Positions 33,417 to 41,310 of a stretch of DNA of 64,000 nt are shown piece by piece. The DNA comes from Christensenella sp. UBA2853 (GTDB lineage Bacteria; Bacillota; Clostridia; Christensenellales; Aristaeellaceae), in contig DEFL01000021.1 of the NCBI GenBank assembly GCA_002350845.1, positions 20,440 to 84,439 of the forward strand, given 5' to 3'. The stretch's first letter is position 1, and every line of letters starts with the position of its first letter. The notes below the pieces were generated by a model, which worked only from the letters and a program-made list of their open reading frames with translations, was not told the DNA's origin and ran no database searches. The position numbers and the translations under genes were made by a program.

Positions 33417-33974
33417 ATGAAAAAAGTTATCAGCATCATCCTCGCTATTATGACACTCGTCGGCCTTATGATCCCCGTATTTGCCAGTGCTGCAGCAGCA
33501 CCCGCTGTCAACACGACCATGTATGTTCACTGCACTGATGGAAAATCCCTGAATGTACGTAACAACCCCAATGGCGCTGTTGTGTACCGTATCGCCAACA
33601 ACACCAAAGTGACTGTGAAGACCGATGTGGTCTGCCCGGCCGGCTGGTCCTATATTACCGCCAACGGCAAGAGCGGATATGCCATGACCAAGTTCCTGTC
33701 TACCCGCAAGCCCACCAAGTATGATTATACTGAGAATGTAAACAACTTCATCTCTGTGACGCCCTACACTGTAAGATCTCTGGCTCTCAAGGGACATCCT
33801 GAAAAGAGCGTGGGTCTGCGCGTTTCCCCGAATAAGTGCTCCCAGGCCATCCGCCGCCTTGCTGCCGGTGAAGAGCTGGAAGTGGTCGCTGTCGGCCGCC
33901 TCTGGAGCAAGGTTGTCGATAAGGCAACTGGCAGAACCGGTTATGTCGCAAACGACTACATGGTCAAGCAGTAA
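33417..33974 (+). CDS. Secreted protein with two SH3-like domains
   Basis: A 185-aa exported protein. The signal peptide (Met-Lys-Lys-Val-Ile-Ser-Ile, core, Ala-Ser-Ala-Ala) is followed by a bacterial SH3 domain (Leu-Asn-Val-Arg-Asn-Asn-Pro-Asn-Gly ... Gly-Tyr-Ala) and a second, more diverged one (Val-Gly-Leu-Arg-Val-Ser-Pro ... Thr-Gly-Tyr-Val). It has no catalytic domain, so it probably binds cell-wall glycopeptide. Codon use is more A+T-tolerant than its neighbours, as in highly expressed secreted proteins. AAAGGAAG lies about 10 nt before ATG 33417. A terminator follows at 34004-34033. It is a single-gene unit. Confidence 0.85.
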   Translation: MKKVISIILAIMTLVGLMIPVFASAAAAPAVNTTMYVHCTDGKSLNVRNNPNGAVVYRIANNTKVTVKTDVVCPAGWSYITANGKSGYAMTKFLSTRKPTKYDYTENVNNFISVTPYTVRSLALKGHPEKSVGLRVSPNKCSQAIRRLAAGEELEVVAVGRLWSKVVDKATGRTGYVANDYMVKQ

Positions 33975-34003
33975 TCTGAAAACAGAAACAAATTGAAGAT
34001 ACA

Positions 34004-34033
34004 GGAGCTGTTCCGCGCGGGACAGCTCCTTTT
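34004..34033 (+). terminator. Terminator of the SH3 gene
   Basis: Stem GGAGCTGT / ACAGCTCC extended by TCC/GGG around GCGC, followed by TTTT. Confidence 0.8.
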
Positions 34034-34124
34034 GAGCTGATGCTTTTACGTTCTGCCAGGTTTGAATTGTGAGCACATTCATCTTAGATCAATAAAATCG
34101 AATCAACAATGAACAGCGCGCTGT

Positions 34125-34151
34125 AAAAAAAGCGGCATTGATTCATGCCGC
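34125..34151 (-). terminator. Terminator of the TetR gene
   Basis: On the minus strand GCGGCAT and ATGCCGC pair around a 6-nt loop and are followed by seven T, about 85 nt past the stop at 34237. Confidence 0.8.
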
Positions 34152-34236
34152 CTACTAAAAAGCTGAGAGACAAATCATATTCCATTACATGGATTCAGGG
34201 CTGAATATGGAAGCTGCAGAGAACTTCGGCAGTTTC

Positions 34237-34776
34237 TCAGGAAAAGCAGCTGCCGCCGAAGAGATCATAGAGAATGTCAGCCAGCTCTGCGGAAGAGGTG
34301 CGGCAGCCGGACAGGGCATAGCGTTTGACCACCCCGGTAATGCCGCCGGCGTAAAAATCGGCAGCATACTGCCTTCTGTCATTGGGAACGGAGTGCAGGA
34401 AACAGGGACAGTCGGACAGGGCATCGTGAATGCTGTCGTAAAGCAGATATTCGATGTGGTTTTCCACCAGCATGCGGAGAAAATCGCGGTTGGATGTAAT
34501 ATAGGTGCTGTATCCGCTGCACAGGTGGGAGAGACTGGAGTCGCAGGGATCCGCCTCTTCTTCCGGCGCATAGCCGTACTGCTCCTGCAGGGTGAAGGTG
34601 ACGACGTTTTCACGGGAGGTAAAGAGTGTATAAAACGTCTGACGCGAAATGCCGGCTGTTTTGCACAGTTCACTGATGGTGATGTCCTGATAGGGCTTCT
34701 CATCGATGAGCTGCATGAGCGCCTGCGCGATCTGGCGCTGTGAGGACAGGGCTACCTTGTTGTTTCCGCAGTACAT
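34237..34776 (-). CDS. TetR family transcriptional regulator
   Basis: A 179-aa regulator. The N-terminal helix-turn-helix is typical of TetR: Ile-Ala-Gln-Ala-Leu, Ile-Thr-Ile-Ser-Glu-Leu-Cys-Lys-Thr-Ala-Gly-Ile-Ser, then Gln-Thr-Phe-Tyr. The C-terminal ligand/dimer domain is short and of the TetR_C Firmicutes type (Gly-Gly-Ile-Thr-Gly-Val-Val near the end). GGAGG lies 7 nt before the ATG. It is divergent from lon. Two TetR-type palindromes at 34854-34869 and 34896-34911 lie between them, so it probably represses itself and lon. The inducing signal is not known. Confidence 0.88.
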   Translation of the reverse strand: MYCGNNKVALSSQRQIAQALMQLIDEKPYQDITISELCKTAGISRQTFYTLFTSRENVVTFTLQEQYGYAPEEEADPCDSSLSHLCSGYSTYITSNRDFLRMLVENHIEYLLYDSIHDALSDCPCFLHSVPNDRRQYAADFYAGGITGVVKRYALSGCRTSSAELADILYDLFGGSCFS

Positions 34777-34810
34777 GGTGTGCCTCCCTGAAAAAACTGA
34801 AAACCCGGCA

Positions 34811-34832
34811 CCGGAAGGTTCCGGATTTTTTT
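34811..34832 (+). terminator. Hairpin with T-run between tetR and lon
   Basis: CCGGAA-GG-TTCCGG followed by A and seven T. On the plus strand it could insulate the lon promoter from upstream read-through. On the minus strand the same stem lies in the tetR leader. Confidence 0.5.
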
Positions 34833-34839
34833 CTGCCTG

Positions 34840-34868
34840 AGTCTACTCCAAAGCTTGACAATTGTCAA
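34840..34868 (-). promoter_or_regulatory. Promoter of tetR
   Basis: On the minus strand TTGACA, which is one arm of the 34854-34869 palindrome, is followed after 17 nt by TAGACT (34840-34845). Confidence 0.7.
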
Positions 34869-34869
34869 G
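34854..34869. promoter_or_regulatory. TetR-type operator O1 (16-bp perfect palindrome)
   Basis: CTTGACAATTGTCAAG reads the same on both strands. Each strand contains TTGACA, serving as the -35 box of tetR (left) and of lon (right). A repressor bound here would block both. Confidence 0.8.
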
Positions 34870-34883
34870 GTTGGGTGTATGCT
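34855..34883 (+). promoter_or_regulatory. Promoter of lon
   Basis: TTGACA inside palindrome O1, 17 nt, then TATGCT (34878-34883). Transcription would start near 34890, leaving a leader of about 85 nt that contains palindrome O2. Confidence 0.7.
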
Positions 34884-34895
34884 CCCTGACACAAC

Positions 34896-34911
34896 CTTGA
34901 CAAATGTCAAG
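34896..34911. promoter_or_regulatory. TetR-type operator O2
   Basis: CTTGACAAATGTCAAG differs from O1 at one central base. Its centre is 42 bp from that of O1, four helical turns, so both sites face the same side of the DNA. It lies just after the predicted lon transcription start, where a bound protein blocks elongation. Confidence 0.75.
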
Positions 34912-34975
34912 GTACTAGATCCGATGCGCCGGAGAGACCCTGTCTGTGCGGCGCGGAATCCAGGGAGGGAATACC

Positions 34976-37276
34976 ATGTCCGTAATGCCGGTCTATCGTC
35001 ATGTGATCCTGCCGGGTGCCCATGTGTACCTGCGCACGTCGGATGTTGAATCCATGACTGACAGAAAACCCGCAGCGGGCGAGCGCATGACGTTTGTCCT
35101 GCTGAAAGAAGAAACAACCCGTGAAAATATGACCTCTGACAGTTTTTATCCCATCGGTGCATCCGGCACGGTGACGGAGGTCAATCCTGCGGGATATCTG
35201 AGTATTGTCGTTGAAAACCGTGTCCATATTGACGAAATCACGGTCCTGCCAAACCGCACCGTGTCGCTGAGCATGTCCAGGCGTCCCGAGCGGGAAGACC
35301 TGCGCGGGGAAGAGGCCGCGGCGCGGCTGGAGCAGGTCAAAAAGCACATTATTGATTTTGCTGAGCCCTACCAGTGGGGCCAGATGGTCCGCGTTCAGGC
35401 CCAGAGATGGGAAAACCTGTGGGATGTGGCCTGCGCCCTCTCCCCGTGGATGGCTGCAAGCGCTGCCGAGCGGTATGCGCTTCTGGAAGAGGACAGCCTG
35501 CAGACCCGCTTTGACATGACGGAGAAGCTGGTGCTTGAAAATCTGGAGCTGATGCGCATTCACACAGAGGCCGAGAGCGCGCAGGAGGAAGACTATCAGA
35601 AGCTGTACCGCGAATCGGCGATCAAAAAGCAGATGGAATATCTGCAGAAGGAACTGGACGGCATGCATCCCGAGGAAGTGTCGGATGTGCGCCGGCTTGA
35701 ACTGTTGCTGGAGTCATCCGGCATGAATGAGACAGCCCAGAGAGAAGGCCGGCGCGTGCTGACCCGCCTGAAGAATGAAGGCGGCCAGGGCCCGGAAGCC
35801 GGCATGCTGACGGACTATCTCGAACTGCTGACCTCGCTTCCCTGGAAAAAGGAACCGGCCCAGCCGATCTCGCTCAGGGAGGCCCGGGAAGTCCTGGACC
35901 ATGACCATTCCGGCCTGGAGAAGGTGAAAAAGCGGATCATCCAGCAGCTCGCCGTGATGACGCTGCGCGCTCAGCAGTCGGGTTCCATTCTGTGCTTTGT
36001 CGGTGCGCCGGGCACCGGAAAAACCAGCATTGGACAGAGCATAGCGAACGCGCTCGGACGCCGATATGTCCGCGTCAGTCTCGGCGGCATCCGGGATGAG
36101 GCGGATATCCGCGGACACCGCAGGACCTACATCGGGTCCATGCCCGGGCGGATCATTGACGGAATCCACAAGTGCGGCGTCTCCAACCCTGTGATGGTGC
36201 TCGATGAAATCGACAAGCTCAGCGCAGGCTATGCCGGCGATCCGGCCAGTGCCCTTCTCGAAGTGCTGGACCCGGAGCAGAATGCAGCATTTACCGATCA
36301 CTATCTCAATGTGCCCTTTGATCTGTCCGATGTCCTCTTTATCTGCACAGCCAATACGCTCGATACCATACCGGAACCCCTGCTCAACCGCATGGAAGTG
36401 ATCCCCTTTGAGGGCTATACGCCGCTGGAGAAGATGCGGATCGCCCGGGAGCATCTGCTGCCCAAGGCCATGGAGGCTGTGGGCATCGGGAAGGATCTGC
36501 TGGAAGTGACAGACGGCGCTCTGGAAAAGGTCATCTCGGGATACACCCGGGAGGCCGGCGTCAGGGGCCTGAAAAAGCGGATGGACCAGATCTGCCGCAG
36601 CGCGGCGGTGGAAATGGTGGAGCATCCCGGCGAGAGAATTCAGGTGACAGAGGACAATCTTCAGACCTTCATGGATCGTCATCCCATGCATCGCCAGCAG
36701 GTGCCTGAGGAGAACCGGCCGGGCATTGTGACCGGCCTTGCCTGGACCAGCGTGGGCGGAGAAATTCTGTACATCCAGTCCCTCCTCACCCGGGGCAGCG
36801 GAAAGATGACGATCACGGGACAGCTCGGAGATGTGATGAAGGAATCGGCTCAGATTGCGGTATCCCTGGTCAAGTCGCTGTTCCCGGACAAGGCGGAAAT
36901 CTTTCAGGATCATGACCTGCATATCCATGTGCCTGACGGCGCGACGCCCAAGGATGGTCCGAGTGCCGGCATCACACTGACCTGTGCCCTGGCTTCCCTT
37001 GTGACCGGCACATCGGTGCGTCCTGATATGGCGATGACCGGGGAGGTCAGTCTGCAGGGCGATGTCAACCCGATTGGCGGACTGCCGGAGAAGCTGATGG
37101 CGGCCCAGAGGAGCGGCGTCAAAACGGTCTTTATCCCGAAGGAGAACGTCGATGATCTGCAGGATGTGCCGGAAGAAATTCAGAAGGATCTGAAAATCGT
37201 TCCGGTCGGATCCGTTGAGGAAGTGCTCACGAAGCTGGGCATGCCGGTGGAAGACGGCATGGCAGCAGCCGGCTGA
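34976..37276 (+). CDS. lon: ATP-dependent protease Lon
   Basis: A 766-aa cytosolic AAA+ serine protease that degrades damaged and regulatory proteins. A divergent N-terminal substrate-binding LON domain (~1-200) and a coiled linker lead to the ATPase. The ATPase has Walker A Gly-Ala-Pro-Gly-Thr-Gly-Lys-Thr from residue 343 and Walker B Val-Met-Val-Leu-Asp-Glu-Ile-Asp-Lys. The protease domain has catalytic S663 (Lys-Asp-Gly-Pro-Ser-Ala-Gly) and K706, 43 residues apart as in E. coli Lon. Start ATG 34976 follows GGGAGGG by 6 nt; an in-frame upstream start at 34946 lacks a site. Unusually for lon, it is divergent from a TetR gene with operators over its promoter. CtsR or heat-shock sites are not seen. 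Confidence 0.95.
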   Translation: MSVMPVYRHVILPGAHVYLRTSDVESMTDRKPAAGERMTFVLLKEETTRENMTSDSFYPIGASGTVTEVNPAGYLSIVVENRVHIDEITVLPNRTVSLSMSRRPEREDLRGEEAAARLEQVKKHIIDFAEPYQWGQMVRVQAQRWENLWDVACALSPWMAASAAERYALLEEDSLQTRFDMTEKLVLENLELMRIHTEAESAQEEDYQKLYRESAIKKQMEYLQKELDGMHPEEVSDVRRLELLLESSGMNETAQREGRRVLTRLKNEGGQGPEAGMLTDYLELLTSLPWKKEPAQPISLREAREVLDHDHSGLEKVKKRIIQQLAVMTLRAQQSGSILCFVGAPGTGKTSIGQSIANALGRRYVRVSLGGIRDEADIRGHRRTYIGSMPGRIIDGIHKCGVSNPVMVLDEIDKLSAGYAGDPASALLEVLDPEQNAAFTDHYLNVPFDLSDVLFICTANTLDTIPEPLLNRMEVIPFEGYTPLEKMRIAREHLLPKAMEAVGIGKDLLEVTDGALEKVISGYTREAGVRGLKKRMDQICRSAAVEMVEHPGERIQVTEDNLQTFMDRHPMHRQQVPEENRPGIVTGLAWTSVGGEILYIQSLLTRGSGKMTITGQLGDVMKESAQIAVSLVKSLFPDKAEIFQDHDLHIHVPDGATPKDGPSAGITLTCALASLVTGTSVRPDMAMTGEVSLQGDVNPIGGLPEKLMAAQRSGVKTVFIPKENVDDLQDVPEEIQKDLKIVPVGSVEEVLTKLGMPVEDGMAAAG

Positions 37277-37291
37277 AGGCCGGAAATTCAA

Positions 37292-37345
37292 AGAGCAGCG
37301 AAGCAGAGGATGGAAATCCTGAGCTTCGCTGCTCTTTATTTTACC
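37292..37345 (+). terminator. Terminator of lon
   Basis: A long stem (AGAGCAGCGAAGC / GCTTCGCTGCTCT) with an inner GGAT/ATCC hairpin is followed by TTATTTTA. Confidence 0.85.
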
Positions 37346-37365
37346 CTTTTGGTGCCTGTGAGAGT

Positions 37366-37920
37366 TCAGTAGTTCTCTGCACGGACTTCAAAATAGCTCT
37401 GCGGATGGTTGCAGACAGGGCATACATCGGGGGCGGAGGTGCCGACCACGATGTGACCGCAGTTGCGGCATTCCCAGATGGTCACGCCGGACTTCTTGAA
37501 GACTTCCATGGCCTGGACATTGGCCAGGAGCTTGCGGTAGCGCTCTTCATGCATCTTTTCAATGGCGCCCACGCCGCGGAACTGTTCAGCGAGGTCATGG
37601 AAGCCTTCCTCATCGGCTTCACGGGCCATGCGCTCATACATGTCGGTCCACTCGGCATTCTCGCCCTCTGCGGCATGCAGAAGGTTTTCTTCCGTCGTGC
37701 CGACACCGCCCAGTGCCTTGAACCAGAGCTTGGCGTGCTCCTTCTCGTTGTCAGCGGTGTGCAGGAAGAGGGCAGCGATCTGCTCATAGCCGGCCTTTTT
37801 GGCGACGGAAGCGAAATAGGTATACTTGTTTCTTGCCATGGATTCGCCGGCAAAGGCTTCCATCAGGTTCTTTTCGGTTTTGGTGCCGGCATAGCGGTTG
37901 GTGCTCTTGACTTCACTCAT
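37366..37920 (-). CDS. rbr: Rubrerythrin
   Basis: A 184-aa cytosolic peroxidase that reduces hydrogen peroxide in anaerobes. The N-terminal four-helix ferritin-like domain carries the diiron ligands (Glu-Ala-Phe-x-Gly-Glu-Ser, Asn-Glu-Lys-Glu-His, Glu-Lys-Met-His-Glu). The C-terminal rubredoxin-like site has Cys-Arg-Asn-Cys-Gly and Cys-Pro-Val-Cys. Length and domain order are standard. The start at 37920 follows GGAGGGGA by 6-7 nt, preferred over the in-frame ATG at 37944, which lies ahead of that site. An A+T-rich TATTAT/TACAAT region upstream (about 37990-38005) probably holds the promoter; I cannot confirm a PerR box. Confidence 0.95.
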   Translation of the reverse strand: MSEVKSTNRYAGTKTEKNLMEAFAGESMARNKYTYFASVAKKAGYEQIAALFLHTADNEKEHAKLWFKALGGVGTTEENLLHAAEGENAEWTDMYERMAREADEEGFHDLAEQFRGVGAIEKMHEERYRKLLANVQAMEVFKKSGVTIWECRNCGHIVVGTSAPDVCPVCNHPQSYFEVRAENY

Positions 37921-38066
37921 TTTAATCCCCTCCGTGATCTTCATCTGTGTTGTGCTGCTGTATCCGGATTCTTGCCCGGAAGACGGCCTAATTGTATAAT
38001 ATCATCAGCTGATAGGGGAAAGATAGGATTTTTTTCTCAGATTCTGGTAAGATCGGAGCAGAGAAG

Positions 38067-39032
38067 ATGAAAAACAGCGGAAACCGGCATGAGGATGCCC
38101 TGGCAGTGCATTACAACCAGGGAAGCTATCCGGCGTATCTGGGGCAGGAAGAGCTGTCGGAGATGATGCATTTCCGGACCCTCACGCACTGGCATGAGGA
38201 GTTTGAGTTTCTGAGGGTCCTCTCGGGCGGCATGCTCCATGAGATCGAAGGCGTCACAGTGGAACTCACGGCAGGCGACCTTCTCTTTGTCAACGTGCAC
38301 AGGATGCACCGCAGCAAGCGCATGACGCGCGGAGGGCAGGCGTCGGCATGCGTTTTTCAGATCATGCAGTTTCATCCCTCGGCGCTCTACGGCGATCTGG
38401 TCCTGACGCGCAGGACCGTGCTCCCGCTCATGAACAGCCGGAACTGCAGCTATGTGCATATTGCCCATGATGATCCGGACGCCGAAACCTGGCATACCCT
38501 CTTTGATCTGTGCTTTCGTTTTGCCGGCGCATCGGACGCTGAGCGCTCGGCCGGGCTGACCGGCGCGGCCTATATGCTGCTCGCGCTCCTGACCGGGGTG
38601 TGCAGGCGGGAAATCCTCCCGGAGACAGGATCCCGGGACAGTACGGAGCTGAGGGATGTGCGGCGCATGCTGTCCTATATCTATGCCAATTACCAGGAGA
38701 AGATCGGGCTGGATGACATTGCGGGGGAGATTGCTGCCAGCCGCAGCCGCTGCGCACGCCTCTTCCGGAAATATATGGACCATGCACCGGTGGAATTTCT
38801 GAACATCTACCGACTGCAGGCAGCCTCGGAAAAGCTGCTGGACGGAACGGAAACGATTGCGTCCATCGCGCTCTCGTGCGGCTTTTCCGACCAGAGCTAT
38901 TTCGGAAAGGCGTTTCAGAAGGCGTATGGCATGAGCCCGGGAAAGTACAGGGCCCTGGGCGGCAGAGTGCAGGTGACGGAAGACCCGGGAAGGGATGAAC
39001 AACAGACACAGAAGGACATTCCGGGCATATAA
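38067..39032 (+). CDS. AraC family transcriptional regulator with N-terminal cupin
   Basis: A 321-aa regulator. The N-terminal ~140 residues form a cupin-like ligand domain (His-Trp-His-Glu-Glu-Phe-Glu-Phe, then Gly-Asp-Leu-Leu-Phe-Val-Asn). Residues ~200-305 carry the two AraC helix-turn-helices, ending in Cys-Gly-Phe-Ser-Asp-Gln-Ser-Tyr-Phe-x-Lys-Ala-Phe and Tyr-Gly-Met-Ser-Pro-Gly-Lys-Tyr-Arg. This type usually activates sugar-use genes in response to a sugar. Neither neighbour is a sugar gene, so the target is elsewhere. It has its own transcript, ended at 39037-39070. Confidence 0.92.
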   Translation: MKNSGNRHEDALAVHYNQGSYPAYLGQEELSEMMHFRTLTHWHEEFEFLRVLSGGMLHEIEGVTVELTAGDLLFVNVHRMHRSKRMTRGGQASACVFQIMQFHPSALYGDLVLTRRTVLPLMNSRNCSYVHIAHDDPDAETWHTLFDLCFRFAGASDAERSAGLTGAAYMLLALLTGVCRREILPETGSRDSTELRDVRRMLSYIYANYQEKIGLDDIAGEIAASRSRCARLFRKYMDHAPVEFLNIYRLQAASEKLLDGTETIASIALSCGFSDQSYFGKAFQKAYGMSPGKYRALGGRVQVTEDPGRDEQQTQKDIPGI

Positions 39033-39070
39033 AAAATGCTTTCGCAGAATGGACTGCGGAAGCATTTTTT
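39031..39070. terminator. Bidirectional terminator between araC-type gene and antiporter
   Basis: AAAAAA, an 11-bp stem with one mismatch (TGCTTTCGCAG / CTGCGGAAGCA), then TTTTTT. It works in both directions for the two converging genes. Confidence 0.9.
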
Positions 39071-39085
39071 CAGTACACGGCCACG

Positions 39086-40297
39086 TCAGGCGGTTTTCTT
39101 TCCGGCACCGGCATTTTCCGGTGTGATTTCTCCGGCCTTCAGCAGTGCGGTCTTGGTGATGACCGGGCCTGTGAGCTCGTACACCAGGGTGCCTGCGAGA
39201 ACTACGGCGTTGATGATCGCACCGTACTCGGGGAGATCCTGCATGGCCAGACGCGCCATGCCGATGGCCACACCGGCCTGCGGAATCAGGGTCAGGCCGA
39301 GATAGCGGATAATGTTGCGGTCGCACTTTTCCACCACGGCGCCGAGCGTTGCGCCCAGCACTTTGCCGGCCACGCGGGCGATCACATAGATGACGCCGAC
39401 CAGGCCCACCGTGGTGAGCACGGAGAAGTCCAGACCGGCCCCGCTGAGCACAAAGAAGAGCATGAACAGGGGCGGCGTGAAGCGGTCGCACTGCTCAAGC
39501 ATGGCGGTGCTGTCATGGCACAGGTTGACCATGGTCGCCCCGATCATCATGCAGACCAGAAGGCTGGAAAGGTTGAGCACATTGGGGGCGGAAAGGCCGA
39601 CACCCAGGAACACCGCGCACAGTGTCAGGGCCAGTTTGTTGCCGCGGCTGTGGAAGAACCGCAGGACCAGGCTCAGCACAAAGCCGATCACAACGCCCAG
39701 CAGCAGGGAGAGAATGATCTGCACCAGCGGCATGAGCAGCAGGGAAACGGCGCTCAGCTGCGTCCCCTCGCCGCGGTCCAGGGAAATGGCCAGATTGGAG
39801 AGCACGGCATAGAGAATGAGACCGGTGGCATCATCCATGGCGACCACCGGCAGGAGCATGGAGCAGACAGGGCCTTTGGCCTTGTACTGCCGGATGACCA
39901 TGAGTGTGGCGGCCGGGGCCGTGGCGGCGGCAATCGCCGCAAGCGTCAGGGAGACGGGGAGCGGCTGACGGATGGCGTACAGGGCAAGGAAGACAACGAG
40001 CGAGGCAAATACGCTCTCAAAGCAGGTAATGACAATCGGCTTGATGCCGATGTTTTTCAGATAGCTCAGCTTGAATTCCGCGCCGATGGAGTAGGCGATA
40101 AAACCCAGGGCGACATCGGAGATGATGCTCAGGGACGAGGTGGCGTTGACATCGAGCACACCAAAGACCGGTCCGAGGAGCACGCCGGCAATGAGATAGG
40201 CGGTGACATTGGGAAGCCGGACATAGCGGATCAGCCGGCTCATGAACAGGCCTGCAGCCATGGCAATGGCCAGGCAGAGCAGAGGATACTGGCTCAT
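39086..40297 (-). CDS. CPA2 family cation:proton antiporter
   Basis: A 403-aa inner-membrane antiporter of the Kef/Nap type with about 12-13 helices. It shows Val-Thr-Ala-Tyr-Leu-Ile-Ala-Gly-Val-Leu-Leu-Gly-Pro near the start, Ala-Ala-Thr-Ala-Pro-Ala-Ala-Thr in helix 4, and Met-Asp-Asp-Ala-Thr-Gly, the pair of acidic residues in the ion site. It lacks the C-terminal TrkA-N (KTN) domain used by Kef proteins for regulation. Its ATG overlaps the stop of the PII-like gene by 4 nt (ATGA), so the two products are coupled. Na+ or K+ exchange cannot be told apart here. Confidence 0.88.
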   Translation of the reverse strand: MSQYPLLCLAIAMAAGLFMSRLIRYVRLPNVTAYLIAGVLLGPVFGVLDVNATSSLSIISDVALGFIAYSIGAEFKLSYLKNIGIKPIVITCFESVFASLVVFLALYAIRQPLPVSLTLAAIAAATAPAATLMVIRQYKAKGPVCSMLLPVVAMDDATGLILYAVLSNLAISLDRGEGTQLSAVSLLLMPLVQIILSLLLGVVIGFVLSLVLRFFHSRGNKLALTLCAVFLGVGLSAPNVLNLSSLLVCMMIGATMVNLCHDSTAMLEQCDRFTPPLFMLFFVLSGAGLDFSVLTTVGLVGVIYVIARVAGKVLGATLGAVVEKCDRNIIRYLGLTLIPQAGVAIGMARLAMQDLPEYGAIINAVVLAGTLVYELTGPVITKTALLKAGEITPENAGAGKKTA

Positions 40298-40638
40298 CGC
40301 TTTTTTTCCACTCCTTCCACAAAGGACAGGGGCAGGGCGAAAGCGACGCCGGAGTCGGGGGTGTGAAGACCGCCTGTGACGGAATTGATGATGTCCATCA
40401 TTTCAGGGATCTGTTCATCTTTCAGGACACAGAAAAAGGTCTTGGACTGTCTGCGCTCAGGGTTGAAGAGCTGGCGGAGAATGCCGGTCATGGGAAAATC
40501 CACATCATCGCCATCCAGGACGCGCATCATGCCGGTGGAGTCGAGCACAGTGGCTCCGCCGATTTTCTTTTCCAGCATGCGGGAAAAGATCTCATCGAGA
40601 TATTCTGTCCGGTTGAGGACCATAACAAAAAGCTGCAT
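40294..40638 (-). CDS. PII-like small signalling protein
   Basis: A 114-aa protein with the ferredoxin-like pattern of PII/CutA-type regulators. It has an N-terminal strand (Met-Gln-Leu-Phe-Val-Met-Val-Leu-Asn), a helix ending Gly-Gly-Ala-Thr-Val-Leu-Asp-Ser-Thr-Gly-Met, and a second beta-alpha-beta unit (Lys-Thr-Phe-Phe-Cys-Val-Leu, Glu-Met-Met-Asp-Ile-Ile-Asn). Gly-Gly-Ala-x-x-x-Asp-Ser-x-Gly is the PII-like turn before the T-loop; the classic uridylylated tyrosine is not evident. GGAGG lies 6 nt before the start. It is translationally coupled to the antiporter, so it probably gates that transporter in response to a nucleotide. The ligand is unknown. Confidence 0.7.
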   Translation of the reverse strand: MQLFVMVLNRTEYLDEIFSRMLEKKIGGATVLDSTGMMRVLDGDDVDFPMTGILRQLFNPERRQSKTFFCVLKDEQIPEMMDIINSVTGGLHTPDSGVAFALPLSFVEGVEKKR

Positions 40639-40728
40639 ACGCTGCCTCCGTTTGTAATGAAATTGGAACCGCTTTCATTATAGTCCGTTTTGAAATTTTG
40701 TTAAGCTGAAAACGTTTGCACCAGGGCG

Positions 40729-41280
40729 TCATGCGCGCGTGCTGCAGGCCGTCCCGGGGACTGCGGCGCGCAGCGGGGTGTTCAGGGAGAGACAGCGGAG
40801 CGACCAGATCTCCCGGAAGGGAATCAGGGTCTCCCCGACCAGGAGCGTTTCACTGACCGGGGAGAGCGCGCGGAGGAGACCGGTCACGGTGACGTAATCC
40901 CCCAGCCCCCAGCGGTCATCCGTGTCCGGCAGATCATTGGGCACAAAGTAGCAGACCGTGAGCACGGCCTGCACGCGCAGGGCGGCACGGCTGTTCGGGC
41001 AGAGGCGGGCGAGCTTGGCGAGCTGTTTTCCGAGCTTTTCTTCGCTCTCGGGCGTATGCACCCGGCGCTTTTCATACTGCCGGCGTTTTCTGCGGATGGC
41101 ATCGCTGTAGCCGTCGAGCGCGTCATAGGGCTGAAAAAGTTTGGCGCGCTTTTCGGCGGGCATGGCAGGATGCCGCAGGGAGAATGCATCCTGAAAATGC
41201 ACGGGACGGCTGGCCCCGGCCAGGTCCGCATAGTTTCTGGACAGCGACGGGCTGGTCGCGATCTTCCAGGCAAGCTGCAT
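40729..41280 (-). CDS. YolD-like protein
   Basis: A 183-aa protein with the YolD-family pattern Ala-Lys-Leu-Phe-Gln-Pro-Tyr-Asp-Ala-Leu-Asp-Gly-Tyr in its first half. YolD-like genes in Firmicutes typically follow Y-family polymerase genes of the UvrX/YqjW type, as here; the molecular role is unclear. The C-terminal half predicts beta strands (Val-Thr-Val-Thr-Gly, Leu-Val-Gly-Glu-Thr-Leu-Ile-Pro). ATG 41280 stands 8 nt after AGGAGG; ATG 41286 is only 2 nt from it. The gene begins 30 nt after the polymerase stop, in the same operon. Confidence 0.75.
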   Translation of the reverse strand: MQLAWKIATSPSLSRNYADLAGASRPVHFQDAFSLRHPAMPAEKRAKLFQPYDALDGYSDAIRRKRRQYEKRRVHTPESEEKLGKQLAKLARLCPNSRAALRVQAVLTVCYFVPNDLPDTDDRWGLGDYVTVTGLLRALSPVSETLLVGETLIPFREIWSLRCLSLNTPLRAAVPGTACSTRA

Positions 41281-41310
41281 GGTCATATCCTCCTCTCCGG
41301 ATCCGGAAAT

